Source of the DNA: Bacteroidales bacterium
GTDB taxonomy: Bacteria > Bacteroidota > Bacteroidia > Bacteroidales > P3
Length of the DNA: 64,000 nt
Assembly: GCA_024685285.1 (NCBI GenBank)
Contig: JAIKVZ010000047.1
Location: 1-64,000 of the forward strand
Reading direction: 5' to 3'
In this document: positions 14,395 to 22,870 of the stretch, piece after piece
Numbering within the stretch: the first letter of the stretch is position 1
Layout: every line of letters starts with the position of its first letter
Translations under genes and position numbers: made by a program
Notes under the pieces: model-generated
Databases searched by the model: none
What the model was told of the DNA's origin: nothing
The model's input: the letters and a program-made list of their open reading frames with translations, nothing else

Positions 14395-15633
14395 ATGAGC
14401 AAAGTTTTCATCACCGGAATGGGTTGCATAACCCCCCTCGGCAACAACATAGAAACCCTGTGGGCCAATCTCATTGCAGGCAAGAGTGGCATAGGTCTCA
14501 TCTCGCAGATAGACCCGACCAATTTGCCCATGAAGTATGCCGCCGAGGTGCACGACTTCAACCCCGACGATTATGGTATTGACAAGGCCATGGTGCGCCA
14601 CAATGACCTATACGCCCTCTATGCCCTGGCTGCCGCCGCACAGGCAATGGCCGACAGCGGCCTCAAAGTGGGCGAGCACGTCGATCCGCGCCGCGTGGGC
14701 ACCGCCATTGGCTCGGGTGTGGGTGGAATCAAGACCTTCGAGGAGCAGCACACTAACAAAATGCAGAACGGTATGCGCCGTATCTCGCCCCTCTTCATTC
14801 CAGAGATGATTGCCAACATTGGCTCGGCCAACGTAGCCATAGTGTACAACGCCCAAGGTCCCAACTTGCCCGTGGTTACCGCCTGTGCTACCGGCACCCA
14901 CTCTGTGGGTGAGGCCTATCGCCTCATCAAAGAGGGTCGCGCCGATGCCGTTATCACTGGCGGAGCCGAGGCCTCGATATGCGAGATGGCCGTTGGCGGC
15001 TTTTGGAACTGCAAGGCCCTCTCTTCGGCCACCGAACCCGACCAGGTCTCCATACCGTTTGATGCACGTCGCAAAGGCTTCACCATGGGTGAGGGTGCCG
15101 GCGTGTTGGTGCTCGAGAGTGAAGAGCTGGTGCGTCGCCGTGGTGCAAAGACCTATGCCGAAGTGTGCGGCTACGGCAACACTTGCGATGCCTACCACTA
15201 CACTGCTCCGCGTCCAGACGGCTTGGGAGCTGCCGAGGCAATACGCCTCTCGCTCGAAGAGGCCGGTTTCCGCCCAGGTGAGAACCTTTATATCAACGCC
15301 CACGGCACCGGAACCCCACTCAACGACAGAGGCGAGACCGTGGCCATAAAACTGGCTTTGGGCGAGACCGAAGCTCGTCGTGCTGTCATCAGCTCCACAA
15401 AGTCGATGCATGGTCATATGCTTGGTGCTACTGGAGCCGTAGAGTTGATAATCAGTGCGTTGGTTTTGCGCAACGGCATAGTCCCGCCCACCATCAACCT
15501 GCGTGAGCCGGATCCCGATTGCGACCTCGACTACACACCAAACACTGCCCGTCAGTGGCAGCCCGACATAGCCGTGAGCGACTCGCTGGGCTTTGGCGGA
15601 CACAACGCCTGTGTTGCATTGCGTAAAGCATAA
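14395..15633 (+). CDS. fabF: Beta-ketoacyl-ACP synthase II
   Basis: A 412-residue KAS II for elongation cycles. The catalytic Cys164 lies in VTACATGTHS, with His in INAHGTGTPLND and a second His in STKSMHGHMLGATG. The ATG at 14395 is chosen; an in-frame TTG nine bases earlier is less likely. It follows fabH by 38 bp and precedes fabZ by 21 bp. No acyl carrier protein gene is in this cluster. Confidence 0.95.
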   Translation: MSKVFITGMGCITPLGNNIETLWANLIAGKSGIGLISQIDPTNLPMKYAAEVHDFNPDDYGIDKAMVRHNDLYALYALAAAAQAMADSGLKVGEHVDPRRVGTAIGSGVGGIKTFEEQHTNKMQNGMRRISPLFIPEMIANIGSANVAIVYNAQGPNLPVVTACATGTHSVGEAYRLIKEGRADAVITGGAEASICEMAVGGFWNCKALSSATEPDQVSIPFDARRKGFTMGEGAGVLVLESEELVRRRGAKTYAEVCGYGNTCDAYHYTAPRPDGLGAAEAIRLSLEEAGFRPGENLYINAHGTGTPLNDRGETVAIKLALGETEARRAVISSTKSMHGHMLGATGAVELIISALVLRNGIVPPTINLREPDPDCDLDYTPNTARQWQPDIAVSDSLGFGGHNACVALRKA

Positions 15634-15654
15634 CGTAGAAAAAAATATTTTAGT

Positions 15655-16077
15655 ATGAATAGAGACGAAATTAAAACATTCCTGCCCCATCGCGAGCCAA
15701 TGCTCCTCATCGACGATGTCGACATGATAGGCGATGAGGCAGTGGCGCACTACTATGTGCGTGGCGACGAGTTTTTCCTTCAAGGCCATTTTCCCGGCAA
15801 CCCCGTTGTGCCAGGTGTCATCCAGTGTGAGATCATGGCTCAGGCCTCGTGCATACTTGTGCGCAACGAGCTTGTGGGTCGCACACCGCTTTACACTGGT
15901 ATAAATAACGTGCGATTCCGCCAACCTGTGCGTCCAGGTGATATTATGGAGCTGCGTGCCCATATAACCAGCCGTCGTGGTATGATATTCTTTGTAGACG
16001 CAACGGCATCCGTTGATGGCAAACTATGCTGTCAAGGTTCGCTCACATTCGTATTGACAGATAACGCTAAAGCATAA
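15655..16077 (+). CDS. fabZ: 3-hydroxyacyl-ACP dehydratase FabZ
   Basis: A 140-residue hot-dog-fold dehydratase. The active site is visible: His45 in QGHFPGNPVVPGV and Glu59 in QCEIMAQ. The N-terminal LPHREPMLLIDDV is the usual FabZ opening block. Third in the cluster, 4 bp before fabG. It is the FabZ-only type, not the LpxC-FabZ fusion often found in Bacteroidetes. Confidence 0.93.
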   Translation: MNRDEIKTFLPHREPMLLIDDVDMIGDEAVAHYYVRGDEFFLQGHFPGNPVVPGVIQCEIMAQASCILVRNELVGRTPLYTGINNVRFRQPVRPGDIMELRAHITSRRGMIFFVDATASVDGKLCCQGSLTFVLTDNAKA

Positions 16078-16081
16078 TAAA

Positions 16082-16828
16082 ATGAAACTGTTAGAAAACA
16101 AAATAGCCCTTATTACCGGTGCCACTCGCGGCATTGGCAAACGTACCGCTTTGCTCTTTGCCGAGCATGGTGCCACGGTCATCTTCACCGACCTTCAGGA
16201 AAACGAAGCCAGTCAACAAACACTTGCCGAATTGCAGGCCCTGAGCCCCAAGTCGACTTTCTACGCCTCCAACGCTGCCGTGTACGAAGAGGCTGAACAG
16301 GTGGCTGAGCGTGTAAAGAACGACTTTGGCCGATTGGATGTGTTGGTGAACAACGCCGGCATAACCCGCGACACCTTATTGCTGCGTATGCAGCCCAAGG
16401 ACTGGGATCTCGTCATCGAGGTCAATCTGCGCTCGGTGTTCAACTATTGCAAGGCTTTTGCGCCAATGATGATACGCCAACGCTCGGGCAGCATTGTCAA
16501 CACCAGTTCTATTGTTGGGGTCAACGGCAATGCAGGCCAGTGCAACTACTCCGCCTCCAAAGCCGGTATAATAGGTTTCAGCAAATCGTTGGCTAAAGAA
16601 TTGGGTTCGCGTAACATACGCTGCAATGCCATAGCTCCTGGCTATATCGAGACAGCCATGACCGGCCAGCTCTCGGAAGAAGTGCGTAAGCAGTGGACTG
16701 AAGTAATCCCCATGAAACGAGGAGGTTCAGAACTCGATGTGGCAAAGACTTCGCTCTTCCTCGCCAGTGACCTGTCCGAATATATCACCGGACAAGTTAT
16801 TTGCATCGACGGCGGCCTTTCGCTGTAG
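16082..16828 (+). CDS. fabG: 3-oxoacyl-ACP reductase FabG
   Basis: A 248-residue short-chain dehydrogenase that reduces 3-oxoacyl-ACP with NADPH. The cofactor site is TGATRGIGKRTA (residues 13-24), followed by NNAGITRD; the catalytic Ser-Tyr-Lys lie in NTSSIVG and NYSASKAG. The C-terminal YITGQVICIDGGLSL is the classic FabG ending. Last gene of the cluster, followed by a strong terminator. Confidence 0.95.
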   Translation: MKLLENKIALITGATRGIGKRTALLFAEHGATVIFTDLQENEASQQTLAELQALSPKSTFYASNAAVYEEAEQVAERVKNDFGRLDVLVNNAGITRDTLLLRMQPKDWDLVIEVNLRSVFNYCKAFAPMMIRQRSGSIVNTSSIVGVNGNAGQCNYSASKAGIIGFSKSLAKELGSRNIRCNAIAPGYIETAMTGQLSEEVRKQWTEVIPMKRGGSELDVAKTSLFLASDLSEYITGQVICIDGGLSL

Positions 16829-16847
16829 ACTTCCTAAACAATATTAA

Positions 16848-16889
16848 CCGAGTGACCACAGAGTGCAAGCTGAGGTCACTCGGCTTTTT
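16848..16889 (+). terminator. Intrinsic terminator of the fab cluster
   Basis: A perfect 10-bp stem CCGAGTGACC/GGTCACTCGG with a 16-nt loop, then CTTTTTG. Confidence 0.85.
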
Positions 16890-17062
16890 GTTTGCAACGA
16901 GCCGTCATACCTTAAAAAAACAGTGGTCTACCTGTCGACAAATATTAAATCGTATAAAAGACAGCACTGTGAAAATTCTGGTATTCATGCTGTTATGTTT
17001 GTGTATGGCATGGTTCTAAATAAAAAAATGAGTTTTTTGTTCAGTATTTGAAAAAAAACTCG

Positions 17063-17070
17063 TATTTTTG
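17063..17070 (+). promoter_or_regulatory. -7 promoter box of the operon 17115-22034
   Basis: TATTTTTG, 44 nt upstream of the start at 17115. The rest of 16890-17062 shows no gene. Confidence 0.55.
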
Positions 17071-17114
17071 CACATTGATTTAATGTATAGAAATAAAAAG
17101 AAAATTTAGCAATA

Positions 17115-17810
17115 ATGAAAAGCAAAACAATTATCCAGATTGGCTTGGGCATTGTGATAGTTGCCCTTGCAGTTGTGCTCTACAACAGCATTATGAAACC
17201 TGTCCGTTTCGAGAACGAGTATAACAAGCGTCGCGAGGCTTGCGCCGAAAAGCTCAAAGCTATTCGCACTCTCGAGGAAGCTTACAAAGTGACTTACACT
17301 TGCTACACCGGCAGTTTCGACACCCTCTTCACCCGTCTGCTCACCGAAGACAGCATGAAAGTCATTAGCAAGAGCATCAACTACGACAAGATTCCTGCCG
17401 ATGTCGACATCAACGAGATTTCCGAGCTTGAGGCCATCAAGTTGGGCTATGTTACTCGCGGCGAGATCCTTATCAATCCAATAGCCAAGTTGCGTGAGGA
17501 CGGCAAACTGCCAATCACCGACATCAACGGCCATGTACGCCAGATGACTGATGAGGAAATCCTCAACCTGCGTTACGTCCCTTATCCCAAGGGAGAAAAG
17601 TATGATTTCAAACTTGAGGCTGGTACCGTGCAGCAGAGCGGTTATCAGGTACCTGTATTTATGTGCAGCGTCGACATGAACGATCTTCTGGCTGACATGG
17701 ACAAACAGCAAGTCATTAATAAGATAGCCGAGCTTGACCATGCCAAGAAGTTCATAGGTTGGAAAGTTGGCGACATGACCCAGCCTATCGTTGACGGCAA
17801 CTTTGAGTAA
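17115..17810 (+). CDS. Membrane-anchored protein of unknown function, Bacteroidales-type
   Basis: A 231-residue protein I cannot assign to a named family. A single N-terminal membrane segment (IIQIGLGIVIVALAVVLYNS, residues 6-25) is followed by a coiled, charged stretch (FENEYNKRREACAEKLKAI) and a folded region with two cysteines at 66 and in MCSVDM. It probably stands in the inner membrane facing the periplasm. First gene of a tight operon, 5 bp before the DUF3822 gene. The pair occurs next to RsmD here, and their conserved adjacency suggests a shared role. Confidence 0.65.
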   Translation: MKSKTIIQIGLGIVIVALAVVLYNSIMKPVRFENEYNKRREACAEKLKAIRTLEEAYKVTYTCYTGSFDTLFTRLLTEDSMKVISKSINYDKIPADVDINEISELEAIKLGYVTRGEILINPIAKLREDGKLPITDINGHVRQMTDEEILNLRYVPYPKGEKYDFKLEAGTVQQSGYQVPVFMCSVDMNDLLADMDKQQVINKIAELDHAKKFIGWKVGDMTQPIVDGNFE

Positions 17811-17815
17811 TTGCT

Positions 17816-18640
17816 ATGACCTACAGCACTGAAGCATTAGTTTCGGCAGCGGCCACCGCAACCGGAAACGAAACAAGATTATCCATTTGCCGCAAGCCAA
17901 ATGGATTTTCTTTTGCTCTCACATCCGGCAATGAACTCCTTACTGTTGCCGAAGCCAGACGCGAAGGCGAGGGCTCTCTCACCGACGAAGCTGCCGCCAT
18001 CAAGCAATATTTCGAGTCGTTGGGTATAAAAATCTTTGATCTGACAAAGACCGAGATTGTAGCCGTGACCGACAATTTTGCATGGGTGCCAGAGGAACTT
18101 TATACCCAGGGTATGGAGCACCAGTATCTCTCGTTGGTCGACCCGTCGTCGGTTGCAGCCGCAGTCTATACCGAACATAATCCGAACCTGAAATCACGCA
18201 TAGTCTTTTCTGTCAACGACAGCCTTCTTACCGCTTTCAAGATAGCCTTGCCCGGATTGGTTGTCACCTGTCAGCACGCCAAACTTGCCAACCAGACGTT
18301 GGCCAGTGCTTGTGGCCCTGACGGCATGGCCGTGCTGCACTTGCGCACTGACAAAGCCGACGTGGCTGTTTATAACGGTGGACGATACCTTATGGGTCGC
18401 ACATTGCAGGTTGATGGGGTCGAAAGCCTTATATTCGATGTCCTGGAGATAATCAAGACCCTTAACGTCGAAAACGACCGGTTCCGACTACTACTATGTG
18501 GCGATGTGAGCCGTGAGAGCTATGCCGCCATTAGGCCCTATTTTGCTTCGGTAGCACTTTATACCGGCCGCCCATGGACCCTTTCTACCGATGAGCTGCG
18601 CCATCTTCACACCTATCGTCACGCTCTAATACTCAGTTGA
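17816..18640 (+). CDS. DUF3822 family protein
   Basis: A 274-residue cytoplasmic protein of the Bacteroidetes-specific DUF3822 family. The middle and C-terminal parts look like an actin/hexokinase-type (ASKHA) fold: repeated strand-turn segments (MAVLHLRTDKADVAVYNGGRY) and a final LLLCGDVS block. No catalytic residues can be assigned. It lies 5 bp after the membrane-anchored gene and 4 bp before rsmD, so all three are likely co-transcribed. Function unknown. Confidence 0.72.
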   Translation: MTYSTEALVSAAATATGNETRLSICRKPNGFSFALTSGNELLTVAEARREGEGSLTDEAAAIKQYFESLGIKIFDLTKTEIVAVTDNFAWVPEELYTQGMEHQYLSLVDPSSVAAAVYTEHNPNLKSRIVFSVNDSLLTAFKIALPGLVVTCQHAKLANQTLASACGPDGMAVLHLRTDKADVAVYNGGRYLMGRTLQVDGVESLIFDVLEIIKTLNVENDRFRLLLCGDVSRESYAAIRPYFASVALYTGRPWTLSTDELRHLHTYRHALILS

Positions 18641-18644
18641 TTAT

Positions 18645-19190
18645 ATGCGTATCATTGCTGGAACATTACGTGGCCGACGCCTCAACCCACCCGACAATCT
18701 GCCGGTACGCCCCACAACAGACATGGCGCGTGAGAGTCTGTTCAATATTTTGAACAACTACGTGGATTATGAGGATTGTGCCGTAATGGACCTCTTTGCA
18801 GGCACCGGCGCGGTATCGCTCGAATTTGTGTCGCGCGGAGCCAAAGAGGTTACATCAGTTGACATCAACAACGCCTGCACCGAGTATATCAAGACAACTG
18901 CCAAGCAGTTTGGCGTGACTAATGTGCACGTTGTCAGAGCCAATGTGTTCGATTTCTTGGTACGTGCCTATAAGAAGTTTGACATAGTCTTTGCCGACCC
19001 TCCCTACGATGCCGAGGACTTGCCAAAGCTGCCCGACATTGTGTTCGAAAAACAATTGCTTACCAACGATGGCATCTTTGTGCTCGAGCACCCGCGTGAC
19101 TACTCTTTCGAGGAGCATCCGCATTTCTGGCAGCACCGCAACTACGGTAAAGTCAACTTCACCTTTTTTGCCAATAAGTTTGATGAATAA
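18645..19190 (+). CDS. rsmD: 16S rRNA (guanine(966)-N2)-methyltransferase RsmD
   Basis: A 181-residue SAM-dependent methyltransferase. It has the RsmD opening IIAGTLRGRRLNPP, the RPTTDMARESLFNIL block, SAM-binding DLFAGTGAVSLE (about 48-59) and the catalytic DPPY motif near residue 113. Length is usual. It is the third gene of the 17115-22034 operon. Confidence 0.93.
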   Translation: MRIIAGTLRGRRLNPPDNLPVRPTTDMARESLFNILNNYVDYEDCAVMDLFAGTGAVSLEFVSRGAKEVTSVDINNACTEYIKTTAKQFGVTNVHVVRANVFDFLVRAYKKFDIVFADPPYDAEDLPKLPDIVFEKQLLTNDGIFVLEHPRDYSFEEHPHFWQHRNYGKVNFTFFANKFDE

Positions 19191-19203
19191 TAATATATAG
19201 AAT

Positions 19204-20151
19204 ATGAAAGCAGTAGTAAAAACAAACTTCAGTTTTCCGAAACAGAAAAGTCTCTATGTAGGCAAGGTGCGCGATGTCTACAACATCGACGACAAGTACA
19301 TGGCCATGGTTGTCAGCGACCGTATATCTGCCTTTGACGTGGTGCTGCCCAAGGGCATACCCTACAAAGGTCAGGTTCTGAACCAGATAGCAGCCAAGTT
19401 CCTTGACGCCACAGCCGACATAGTACCCAACTGGAAACTTGCCACACCGGACCCCATGGTCACCGTGGGCCTCAAGTGCGAAGGCTTCCGTGTAGAGATG
19501 ATTGTGCGCGGCTACCTGGCTGGCAGCGCTTGGCGTGAATATAAGGCCGGCGCACGCACACTCTGTGGTGTACAGTTGCCCGAAGGTATGGTTGAGAACC
19601 AAAAGTTCCCAACGCCCATAGTGACACCCACCACCAAGGCCGACGAAGGGCATGACGAGAACATAAGCCGTGAAGAGATTATCAGCACTGGCCTCGTGGC
19701 CAAAGAGGACTACGACCAGTTGGAGAAGTATGCGCTGGCCCTCTTCCAGCGTGGTACAGAGATTGCCGCCGCCAAAGGATTGATATTGGTGGACACAAAG
19801 TACGAGTTCGGCAAGCGCGACGGCAAGATCTACCTCATCGACGAAATCCATACCCCCGACAGCAGCCGCTACTTCTATGCCGAAGGCTACGAGGAACGCC
19901 TGGCTCGCGGCGAACACCAGCGCCAGCTGAGCAAAGAGTTTGTTCGCGAATGGCTTATGGCCAACGGCTTCCAGGGCAAGGCCGGTCAGCAGGTACCCGA
20001 AATGACCGACGAAATAGTGAACTCCATTACCGACCGCTATATTGAACTATACGAGCATATTACAGGCGAACGTTTCCAGAAAGCCGACGACTGCGCCGAC
20101 ATCGAAGCCCGTATTGAGAAGAATGTAACAGCTTGCTTGGCAGCACTTTAA
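19204..20151 (+). CDS. purC: Phosphoribosylaminoimidazolesuccinocarboxamide synthase (SAICAR synthase)
   Basis: A 315-residue enzyme for step seven of purine synthesis, joining CAIR and aspartate with ATP. Recognised by YVGKVRDVY near residue 18, [14 protein letters not shown], the substrate block [17 protein letters not shown] and [25 protein letters not shown]. It is the long form of PurC seen in Bacteroidetes. Its TAA stop shares an A with the start of the CYTH gene (TAATG), so the two are coupled. Confidence 0.95.
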   Translation: MKAVVKTNFSFPKQKSLYVGKVRDVYNIDDKYMAMVVSDRISAFDVVLPKGIPYKGQVLNQIAAKFLDATADIVPNWKLATPDPMVTVGLKCEGFRVEMIVRGYLAGSAWREYKAGARTLCGVQLPEGMVENQKFPTPIVTPTTKADEGHDENISREEIISTGLVAKEDYDQLEKYALALFQRGTEIAAAKGLILVDTKYEFGKRDGKIYLIDEIHTPDSSRYFYAEGYEERLARGEHQRQLSKEFVREWLMANGFQGKAGQQVPEMTDEIVNSITDRYIELYEHITGERFQKADDCADIEARIEKNVTACLAAL

Positions 20152-20615
20152 TGGAGATAGAGCGCAAATTCAAAGTGGCGCAACTGCCCCAAAACCTTGC
20201 TCAGTATCCTCATGCGGATATTGAGCAAGGCTATCTTTGCACCTCGCCCACGGTGAGGGTGCGCCGCATCGGCGACAGCTATGTGCTCACTGTCAAGGAG
20301 CATCTCAACGCCTCATCGTCGGCCATCCACAACCGCGAGGAGGAGTTCAGCCTAACGGCCGTGGCCTATGCCGATCTGATTGGCAAGTGCGACGGCCGCA
20401 CGGTGTGCAAGACGCGCTACTACCTGCCCATCACAACGGGTTTGACCGCCGAGCTCGACATCTTCAGTGGCCGTCACGAAGGCTTGCAGATTGTCGAGGT
20501 GGAATTCCCCAACACCATGGTCGCCGACCGCTTTGTGCCGCCGTCATGGTTTGGCCCAGAGGTGAGTTCCGACCCCCGTTACCGCAACAGCTGGCTCGCC
20601 TACAACACCCTTTAA
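20151..20615 (+). CDS. CYTH domain protein (triphosphate tunnel metalloenzyme)
   Basis: A 154-residue CYTH protein. It begins MEIERKFKV, the ExExK signature of triphosphate tunnel enzymes, and continues with the VRVRRIGDSYVLTVK strand, REEEFSL, CKTRYYLP and EGLQIVEVEF, all lining the tunnel. Bacterial members hydrolyse tripolyphosphate or ATP; the substrate is unknown. The start at 20151 overlaps the purC stop by one base and begins the ExExK motif directly. It lies 12 bp before the transporter gene. Confidence 0.88.
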   Translation: MEIERKFKVAQLPQNLAQYPHADIEQGYLCTSPTVRVRRIGDSYVLTVKEHLNASSSAIHNREEEFSLTAVAYADLIGKCDGRTVCKTRYYLPITTGLTAELDIFSGRHEGLQIVEVEFPNTMVADRFVPPSWFGPEVSSDPRYRNSWLAYNTL

Positions 20616-20627
20616 ACCTAACATAAA

Positions 20628-22034
20628 ATGAAACGCATACCACACACCTTTACCATTGTCTTTGCGCTCATTGTGCTGGCTGCCGTGCTCACATGGGTGG
20701 TGCCGGCGGGCGAGTATATGCGCCACGAGGTCGATGGCCGCGAGGTGGTGGTGAACGACTCGTACCACCGTGTCGACAGCGCGCCCCAGACATGGCAGAT
20801 TTTCAGCGCCCTCTTCAACGGCTTTGTCAACAAGGCCGACATCATCGTCTTCATCCTCATGGTGGGCGGAGCCTTCTGGATTTTGAACAACAGCCACGCC
20901 ATCGACGTGGGTGTGATGGCTTTTCTGCGCCGTGTACGCCGCCTGAGCCGCTTCAAGATTATTCAGAAACTGGGGGTCGAGAATATTATCATCACGCTGG
21001 TGATGTTGATGTTCAGCCTTTTCGGGGCAGTTTTCGGCATGAGCGAGGAGACCATCGCCTTCGTGGTGGTGTTTATACCGTTGGCCATACAGATGGGCTA
21101 CGACTCCATTGTGGGCCTCTGTATGTGCTACGTGGCGGCCCACGTGGGTTTTGCCGGAGCCATGCTCAACCCCTTTACAATAGGCATAGCCCAGGGCATT
21201 GCGGGCATTCCGCTCTTCTCGGGGTTGGAATATCGTTTTTTTTGCTGGATAGTGCTGACAATCATCGGAATAGCCTTTGTGCTGTGGTATGCCCGCCGCG
21301 TGAAGGCCAAGCCGGAGCGCTCGCCGGTGTATAAATTGGACGATTACTGGCGCGAGCGCCAACTCTCGACCCAGAATGCCGAACTCTCGGTCCGCCACAT
21401 CCTCATACTCGTGCTGCTCCTGCTTACCATCGTGGCCCTCGTGGTAGGAGTGCTGGCATGGGGCTGGTACATAATCGAAATATCGGCCCTCTTCCTAGCC
21501 ATGGGCATAGTGGCCGGTGTCATCGACCGGCAGTCGGCCGACTCGATTGCCAAACTCTTCCTCTCGGGCTGCAAGGACATCCTTTCGGCCGCCTTGGTGG
21601 TGGGCTTGGCAAGCGGCATAATCTTCATATTGCGCGACGGCCGCGTTATCGACACCATACTCTACGGCCTTACGCGCTCGCTCGCCGAGACGGGCGAGGT
21701 GGCCTCGCTTGGCGTGATGTACCTCTTCCAGACGCTGCTCAACCTCGTCATGCCATCGGGCTCGGCCAAGGCAGCCCTCACCATGCCCATCATGGCGCAG
21801 TTTGCCGACCTCATCAACGTGTCGCGGCAGACCACCGTGCTGGCATTCCAATTCGGCGACGGCTTCACCAACATGATTACCCCCACCAGCGGCGTGCTCA
21901 TAGGCTGCTTAGGTGTGGCCCGCATACCCTACGGCACTTGGCTTGCGTGGGTGTGGAAGTTTATCGTGCTGCTCGTCGTCGTGGGTTTCCTGCTCATGCT
22001 GCCCACCCTCTGGCTCGACCTGCCGGGGTTCTGA
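20628..22034 (+). CDS. YfcC/DcuC-like C4-dicarboxylate or amino-acid transporter
   Basis: A 468-residue inner-membrane transporter of the YfcC/DcuC branch of the ion-transporter superfamily. About 12 hydrophobic segments are seen, with the conserved FGMSEETIAFVVVFIPLA segment in the first half and the repeat-like MPSGSAKAALTMPIMAQFAD and FQFGDGFTNMITPTSGVLIG motifs in the second. The family exchanges dicarboxylates or basic amino acids; the substrate is not shown by sequence. Last gene of the operon; convergent with rhomboid. Confidence 0.85.
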   Translation: MKRIPHTFTIVFALIVLAAVLTWVVPAGEYMRHEVDGREVVVNDSYHRVDSAPQTWQIFSALFNGFVNKADIIVFILMVGGAFWILNNSHAIDVGVMAFLRRVRRLSRFKIIQKLGVENIIITLVMLMFSLFGAVFGMSEETIAFVVVFIPLAIQMGYDSIVGLCMCYVAAHVGFAGAMLNPFTIGIAQGIAGIPLFSGLEYRFFCWIVLTIIGIAFVLWYARRVKAKPERSPVYKLDDYWRERQLSTQNAELSVRHILILVLLLLTIVALVVGVLAWGWYIIEISALFLAMGIVAGVIDRQSADSIAKLFLSGCKDILSAALVVGLASGIIFILRDGRVIDTILYGLTRSLAETGEVASLGVMYLFQTLLNLVMPSGSAKAALTMPIMAQFADLINVSRQTTVLAFQFGDGFTNMITPTSGVLIGCLGVARIPYGTWLAWVWKFIVLLVVVGFLLMLPTLWLDLPGF

Positions 22035-22042
22035 GACAGAAT

Positions 22043-22055
22043 GTTAAATTTTAAC
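22043..22055. repeat. 13-bp palindrome GTTAAATTTTAAC, copy a
   Basis: The same palindrome recurs at 22220-22232. The pair flanks repeat copy 3 in the convergent junction between the YfcC-like and rhomboid genes. Confidence 0.6.
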
Positions 22056-22111
22056 AATTCGGATCGGGGTGTTTTTAACATTTGTAACACGCTGAACCCC
22101 AAGGCTAAGTA

Positions 22112-22145
22112 TAGGTTAGGTTCGGGTTGAGGTCGGGTCAAGGTC
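22112..22145 (-). repeat. Dispersed 11-bp-unit repeat, copy 3 (C-rich strand on minus)
   Basis: The most diverged copy. The minus strand reads CCCGA units at 11-bp spacing with CTCAA replacing CTTAA in the middle. It lies between the convergent YfcC-like and rhomboid genes. Confidence 0.78.
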
Positions 22146-22219
22146 GACAACGCGCCGCAAATTACCGATGTTCAAGCGGTTACGGGGCGTTCCGTGACCG
22201 ATTGAAGCCAGTCTAAAGT

Positions 22220-22232
22220 GTTAAATTTTAAC
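22220..22232. repeat. 13-bp palindrome GTTAAATTTTAAC, copy b
   Basis: Identical to 22043-22055; possible binding site or AT-rich terminator element just beyond the rhomboid stop codon. Confidence 0.6.
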
Positions 22233-22250
22233 GTTTTGAAGCCTCTGTTT

Positions 22251-22862
22251 TTAACGGTAGCGGCCGAAGGGGTGGCGCTTCCAGTAGAGGATGAGCAGCA
22301 GCCCGAAGACCATGCCGCCCAGGTGGGCGAAGTGGGCCACGTGGTCGCCGGTGGCCATGACGCCCTCGATGAGCTCGATGGCGGCGTAGCCTATGACAAA
22401 CCATTTGGCCTTGATGGGAACGAGGAAGTAGAGGTATATGCGCTCGTTGGGGAATAGCATTCCGAATGCCAGCAGCAGTCCGTACACGGCTCCCGAGGCT
22501 CCCACAGTGAGACCGCCAGGGATGAGGGCGTTGACCAGTCCAGCCCCGAGGCCGCACACCATGTAATAGAAAACAAAACGCCGTGTGCCCCAGTAGTTTT
22601 CAAGCACGTAGCCGAACATCCACAGCGCGAACATATTGAAGAAGAGGTGGCTTAGGTTGGCGTGCATGAACATATAGGTTACTAGCTGCCACACGCGGAA
22701 ATTGCCGCTGCCAAACGACCACAGTGCCAGCGCGTTGGTGATGCCGAAGAGGCCGCGGCGCTCCAACGCCACGATTGCCAAGTACATAATGGTGTTGATG
22801 ATGAGCAGGTGCTTGACTGCCGGCGTCAACATCCGGAATCCTTGTGGTGAGTATTGGTCCAT
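22251..22862 (-). CDS. Rhomboid family intramembrane serine protease
   Basis: A 203-residue membrane protein with six predicted membrane segments. The catalytic dyad is Ser123 in GASGAVYGLL and His180 in FAHLGGMVFG. The HANLSHLFFNMFALWMFG block contains the conserved oxyanion His and Asn. These proteases cleave membrane-anchored substrates; the target here is unknown. It follows mutL by 8 bp on the minus strand, so they are likely co-transcribed. Confidence 0.92.
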   Translation of the reverse strand: MDQYSPQGFRMLTPAVKHLLIINTIMYLAIVALERRGLFGITNALALWSFGSGNFRVWQLVTYMFMHANLSHLFFNMFALWMFGYVLENYWGTRRFVFYYMVCGLGAGLVNALIPGGLTVGASGAVYGLLLAFGMLFPNERIYLYFLVPIKAKWFVIGYAAIELIEGVMATGDHVAHFAHLGGMVFGLLLILYWKRHPFGRYR

Positions 22863-22870
22863 GTGGTTGT

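Noticed and set aside
14608-15963. A 451-codon open frame on the minus strand across fabF and fabZ
   Set aside because: It lies antisense to two clearly recognised Fab genes, its translation resembles no protein I know, and it has Val/His/Ala-rich composition typical of shadow frames of GC-rich genes.
16801-17051. Short plus-strand frames after fabG
   Set aside because: They cross the fabG terminator and the next promoter, and their translations show no family features.
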